A program made the translations under genes and the position numbers. Shown here piece by piece: positions 61,032 through 64,000 of a DNA stretch of 64,000 bases. Each line of letters begins with the position of its first letter. The stretch's first letter is position 1. Under the pieces are notes generated by a model. The model saw nothing but the letters and a program-made list of their open reading frames with translations, was not told where the DNA came from and made no database searches. The stretch comes from Ancylobacter crimeensis (GTDB taxonomy: Bacteria > Pseudomonadota > Alphaproteobacteria > Rhizobiales > Xanthobacteraceae), in contig NZ_JALKCH010000007.1 of NCBI RefSeq assembly GCF_023016805.1, forward strand, positions 62,001-126,000. The letters run 5' to 3'.

Positions 61032-61292
61032 ATGATCACCCAACGCGCTGCTTTCACGCCCGACCCGGTCGTCGTACGCATCGGCCACGAGGATATCGAC
61101 GTGCGCGGCCTGAGCTGTGCCATCGACCTCATCCGGTCGCTGCGGCACGACCGGCTCGGGAATTTCGCCGAGTTGTTGCTCGCCCAGATGGAGGCCGCCC
61201 GCGAGCCCGCCCAGCAGGCGGAGGCCTGGCGCGCTTTCCGTACCTGGTCGACTGCCTGCGGGCTCGATCCCGACACCCGCCACGCGGCTTGA
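61032..61292 (+). CDS. Small hypothetical protein, DUF982-like
   Basis: An 86-residue soluble protein. Its plan (an opening FTPDPVVVRIGHEDIDVRGL strand pair, a helix with AIDLIRSL, then GNFAELLLAQMEAA and AWRAFRTWSTACGLD helices) resembles the DUF982 family of short rhizobial proteins, though the characteristic tryptophan-proline motif in the middle is missing. The function is unknown. It has a reasonable start preceded by a GGGAGAGG site. The low number of conserved positions keeps confidence modest. Confidence 0.5.
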   Translation: MITQRAAFTPDPVVVRIGHEDIDVRGLSCAIDLIRSLRHDRLGNFAELLLAQMEAAREPAQQAEAWRAFRTWSTACGLDPDTRHAA

Positions 61293-61679
61293 CCCGCCAC
61301 CGTTGGACTGACTACCCACCTCACTGGACTGATCGGCCGCCGCCGTCCCCGCCGGTACGGCGGCGTCATTGCGTCCGCTTCACCTCCGCGCAGCTTGCAA
61401 CGGGCAATGCTGTAGGCTCTAGGATCGGGTGTGCGCCCGAATCGAAACGCCCTGAACGAGGAGCGGGTCGCGGCCATGCCGGAACCGGAAGGCGCCGGCG
61501 CTAGCAGCCGTTCCTGCACGGTGCTCCCGCCTTCGCGCCCCTGTCTTTGAAGCCTCTTTGCCGCGACCTCGACAATGTTCTTCGGCAGGATACGTGGCCT
61601 TAGGAGCACGTGGTGCCGGACGCGAGACGCGGGAAGAGCGACCTTGCCTGCAAGGTGCGGCCCGCCGATGAGAGGTGAC
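61293..61679. other. Intergenic interval with nothing recognised
   Basis: About 390 bases between the small DUF982-like gene and the secreted hydrolase-like gene. Open frames exist on both strands but are rich in Arg, Pro and Ser as expected for shadow frames in GC-rich sequence. I see no RNA gene, strong hairpin or repeat here. Confidence 0.5.
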
Positions 61680-62279
61680 GTGAACAGGAAACCAGCCCTT
61701 CCCAGCCTTTGTGCGCTCATCGCCACCGCTGGCTTTCTCGTTACGAGTCTGCCCGCTGTGGCACAGGACCGCCCGACCGTGTTGCTGCTTGATGGCCTTG
61801 GCGTCTATATGGAAAATCCGTATGTCGGCGTGTCCTCGCTCGCCGGTTCGCTACAAAGGCAGGGCTACCGGACGGTGCTCGATTCGCATTTCATGAACCG
61901 CTCGGCCGGCGAGGTGCCGGCGGTCATCATCGGTCATTCCATGGGCGGCGCTTCTGCGCTCACCTTCGCGCGCCGCATGGTGAGCGCAGGGCAGCCGGCA
62001 CCCCTCGTCATCACCATTGATGCCGGTCCGGTGCCGCTCGCTTGCGTGAGCGAGTGCATCAACATCCACGGACCCGGCTTCCCGGACGTCGCCGGCGCGC
62101 GGAACATCGATGCCTGGAAATCGGGTGCCAACATGGTCGCCCATGCCATGCTGGCGACGAACCCCGTGGTGCAGCAGATCGTGCTCGATGCCACTGCCCG
62201 GTACATTGCCCGTCATGCTACACGACCCGACCGGGCGGCACAGCCTGCAGCACCGCCTTCTATTTCGCGACGTGGCTGA
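61680..62279 (+). CDS. Secreted alpha/beta-hydrolase-like protein
   Basis: A protein of about 199 residues with a Sec signal peptide of about 28 residues (NRKPALPSLCALIATAGFLV through PAVAQDRP). The mature part starts VLLLDGLGVYMENPYVGV and contains the lipase/esterase nucleophile elbow GHSMGG (about residue 83). A later Asp (ITIDAGPVP) and His (MVAHAML) are candidate triad members. The protein is short for the fold, so the lid and C-terminal parts may be reduced. The GTG at 61680 has GAGAGG just upstream; an ATG at 61668 is an alternative start. Its substrate is unknown. The ClC gene follows 54 bases later. Confidence 0.65.
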   Translation: MNRKPALPSLCALIATAGFLVTSLPAVAQDRPTVLLLDGLGVYMENPYVGVSSLAGSLQRQGYRTVLDSHFMNRSAGEVPAVIIGHSMGGASALTFARRMVSAGQPAPLVITIDAGPVPLACVSECINIHGPGFPDVAGARNIDAWKSGANMVAHAMLATNPVVQQIVLDATARYIARHATRPDRAAQPAAPPSISRRG

Positions 62280-62333
62280 TTCGCCACGTGGCGTGGCGCG
62301 CAAGGCGCCGTCCGCGGGTATGGCAGGGTCGGA

Positions 62334-64000
62334 ATGGATGTGGCGCCTGAATCCTCCTCGCTGGCAACCTCGGACGACGGAATCGCATCCCCGGCGCGTT
62401 GGCGCATGTGGCTGCGTGGTGGAGAGGTCGCGCTCGTCGCCCTTGCGGCCATGGTGGGCGCCGGCGCGGGCGCGCTCGTCGCGCTCATGGCGATCGCGAC
62501 GCAGAAGCTGCACGAACTGGTGTTCCATATCCCGATCGGTGTCCGGCTCTCGGCTCAGGCGGACATAGACCCGTGGCTCGGCCTGCTCGGCCCGACGGTC
62601 GGCGGCCTGCTCTTCGGCCTCGTTTCCTGGTTGGTCTTTCGCAATCGCAGCCAGCCGATTGATCCGATCGAGGCAAACGCCCTTCACGGCGGGCGTATGT
62701 CGCTGCGCGACAGTGCCATCGTCGCGGCGCAGACCGTGATGTCGAGCGGCGTGGGTGCGTCGGTTGGGCTCGAAGCCGGCTACAGTCAAGCCGCCGGCGG
62801 CCTTGCCTCCTGGCTCGGGGTGCGCTGCCGGCTGCGCCGTGCCGATCTGCGGTTGCTGGTCGGATGCGGAGCGGGCGCAGCGATCGGCGCTGCTTTCGGT
62901 GCACCGCTGGCGGGCGCATTCTACGCCTTTGAACTAATCCTCGGCAGTTACGCCATCGGCGCCTTCGCTCCCGTGATGGCGGCGACCTTTACGGCCTCGC
63001 TGACACGGTCGCTGCTGATGGGCCCGGTCAGCGGCGAAATCCTGCCGCATGTGGCGGTCGCAGGCGGCGACTTTCCGGCGCTATTGCTTCTCGGCTTGCT
63101 GTCAGCTTTTACCGGCATCGCCGTGATGCGGGGCGTGACGCTGGTCGAGAGCCTGTTCCGTCGCTCCGGCCTTTCTCTGGCGGTGCGTCCCGCAATCGGG
63201 GGCGCGGTCGTCGGGTTGCTAGGGCTGGTCTCGCCGGCGGTGTTCTCGGCAGGGCACGGCGCCGTCTATCATTTCCTCGTCAGCCCGGTGACGCTGGAGG
63301 CGCTGGCGATCCTGCTCCTTGCCAAGGTGCTGGCGTCGTCCGTTTCCATTGGAGCCGGCTTTCGCGGCGGCCTGTTCTTCGCCTCGCTGTTGATCGGCGT
63401 ATTGTTCGGCCGTCTCTATGGCGCGGTGCTCGCTATTCTCTGGCCCGCCATGCCCATCGACCCGACACTCCTCGCCCTCACCGGCATGGCGGCGCTGGCG
63501 GTGTCGATCATCGGCGGGCCGATGACGATGACCCTGATGGCGCTGGAGATGACCGGACAGCTCGACCTGACGCTTGCCGTGCTCGGCGCGGCCGGTGTCG
63601 CATCGATGGCGACACGACGCCTCTTCGGCTTCTCCTTCGCGACGTGGCGTTTTCACCTGCGCGGAGAGACGATCCGTTCGGCTCATGACGTCGGATGGAT
63701 GCGCGAGCTCACGGTCGAGCAACTCATGCGCCGCGAAGTGCCGATGGTGCGGGCCGATCTCAGCGTGGCCGATGTCCGCGCCGCCTATCCGCCGGGCGCG
63801 ACCGGCAGCCTTGTCGCAACCGACGCGGAGGACCGTTATCGCGGCATGGTCCCGCTCGCCGCCCTCTATGCCTCGGATGCCGACCCGACGGCATCCATCG
63901 AACCGCTGCTGTGTGTCACGGATCGGGTCTTGAGGCCCGCCATGAGCATCCGCGATGCGCTGAATGCGTTCGAGGAAAGCGAGACGGAGGCACTGGCCGT
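62334..64000 (+). CDS. ClC-family chloride channel/antiporter with CBS domains, C-terminus beyond window edge
   Basis: A membrane protein of which 555 residues are seen. The N-terminal half forms the ClC transmembrane core (about 25-440), with GASVGLEAGY near residue 145 (the position of the gating glutamate), AFGAPLAGAFYAFELI, and GAGFRGGLFFASLLIG near residue 340. A C-terminal cytoplasmic part contains CBS-like sequence (DVGWMRELTVEQLMRREVPMVRA and a second repeat started at the edge). The selectivity-filter sequences differ from the classical GREGP and GxFxP forms. The ATG at 62334 fits the reading frame; the end is off the window. Its chloride or proton coupling cannot be deduced. Confidence 0.85.
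   Translation, partial: MDVAPESSSLATSDDGIASPARWRMWLRGGEVALVALAAMVGAGAGALVALMAIATQKLHELVFHIPIGVRLSAQADIDPWLGLLGPTVGGLLFGLVSWLVFRNRSQPIDPIEANALHGGRMSLRDSAIVAAQTVMSSGVGASVGLEAGYSQAAGGLASWLGVRCRLRRADLRLLVGCGAGAAIGAAFGAPLAGAFYAFELILGSYAIGAFAPVMAATFTASLTRSLLMGPVSGEILPHVAVAGGDFPALLLLGLLSAFTGIAVMRGVTLVESLFRRSGLSLAVRPAIGGAVVGLLGLVSPAVFSAGHGAVYHFLVSPVTLEALAILLLAKVLASSVSIGAGFRGGLFFASLLIGVLFGRLYGAVLAILWPAMPIDPTLLALTGMAALAVSIIGGPMTMTLMALEMTGQLDLTLAVLGAAGVASMATRRLFGFSFATWRFHLRGETIRSAHDVGWMRELTVEQLMRREVPMVRADLSVADVRAAYPPGATGSLVATDAEDRYRGMVPLAALYASDADPTASIEPLLCVTDRVLRPAMSIRDALNAFEESETEALA

Overview
This is a GC-rich chromosomal window from an alphaproteobacterium of the order Hyphomicrobiales (Rhizobiales). 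It most resembles the Xanthobacteraceae (Xanthobacter, Ancylobacter, Starkeya and relatives). The grounds are gene content and order: ppiD-trpE-trpG-trpD-trpC-moaC-moeA-lexA with unfused trpE and trpG, tpiA-secG-pyrG, eno-ftsB-pdhA-pdhB-pdhC-lpd with a lipoyl domain on E1-beta, a phosphatidylcholine synthase, a GTTC-N7-GTTC SOS box and an NdvB-like beta-glucan synthase. The species assignment is inference. I saw no rRNA, tRNA, CRISPR array, phage or intact insertion sequence.

Layout. 1-3.9 kb: a fructose-type ABC uptake locus (frcC partial, frcB) divergent from a ROK repressor and a sugar mutarotase-like gene, with a strong palindromic operator between them. 3.9-6.8 kb: a YciI-like protein, glyoxalase I, a sirtuin deacylase, a double cold-shock-domain protein and a DUF192 protein. 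6.9-22.2 kb: mostly minus-strand housekeeping genes (gltA, gltX, lexA, a GntR regulator, moeA, moaC, trpC, trpD, trpG, trpE, ppiD), with comEC on the plus strand. 22.3-26.9 kb: tpiA, secG, pyrG and a VOC protein. 27.0-32.2 kb: a beta-glucan module with an NdvB-like GH17-GT2 fusion, a small secreted four-cysteine protein and a divergent membrane GH17 protein. 32.1-37.9 kb: a small membrane protein, a DMT exporter, glmU, glmS and queF.

38.0-45.7 kb: eno, an FtsB-like protein and the whole pyruvate dehydrogenase operon, with a small two-helix membrane protein encoded between pdhA and pdhB. 45.7-46.3 kb: a gene-free stretch holding several palindromic intergenic repeats. 46.3-51.8 kb: hspQ, an AEC permease, a UbiH-family hydroxylase, pcs, a TerC protein and a quinone oxidoreductase. 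52.0-56.7 kb: a four-gene BMP-type nucleoside ABC importer. 57.0-64.0 kb: a DUF4239-like membrane protein, rimO, a small monooxygenase-like protein, a periplasmic sensor-like protein, a relatively AT-rich gene-poor patch, a small DUF982-like protein, a secreted alpha/beta-hydrolase-like protein and a truncated ClC-CBS transporter.

Functionally the window links glycolysis (tpiA, eno), the pyruvate dehydrogenase complex and entry to the TCA cycle (gltA) with amino-sugar precursor supply (glmU, glmS), tryptophan and molybdenum cofactor synthesis and cell-envelope functions. Most of it is ordinary core genome. The parts most worth a second look are the operator between frcB and the ROK gene, the beta-glucan module, the small membrane protein inside the PDH operon, the nested palindromes upstream of pdhA, the palindromic repeats after lpd, and the accessory region from 60.4 kb to the end.
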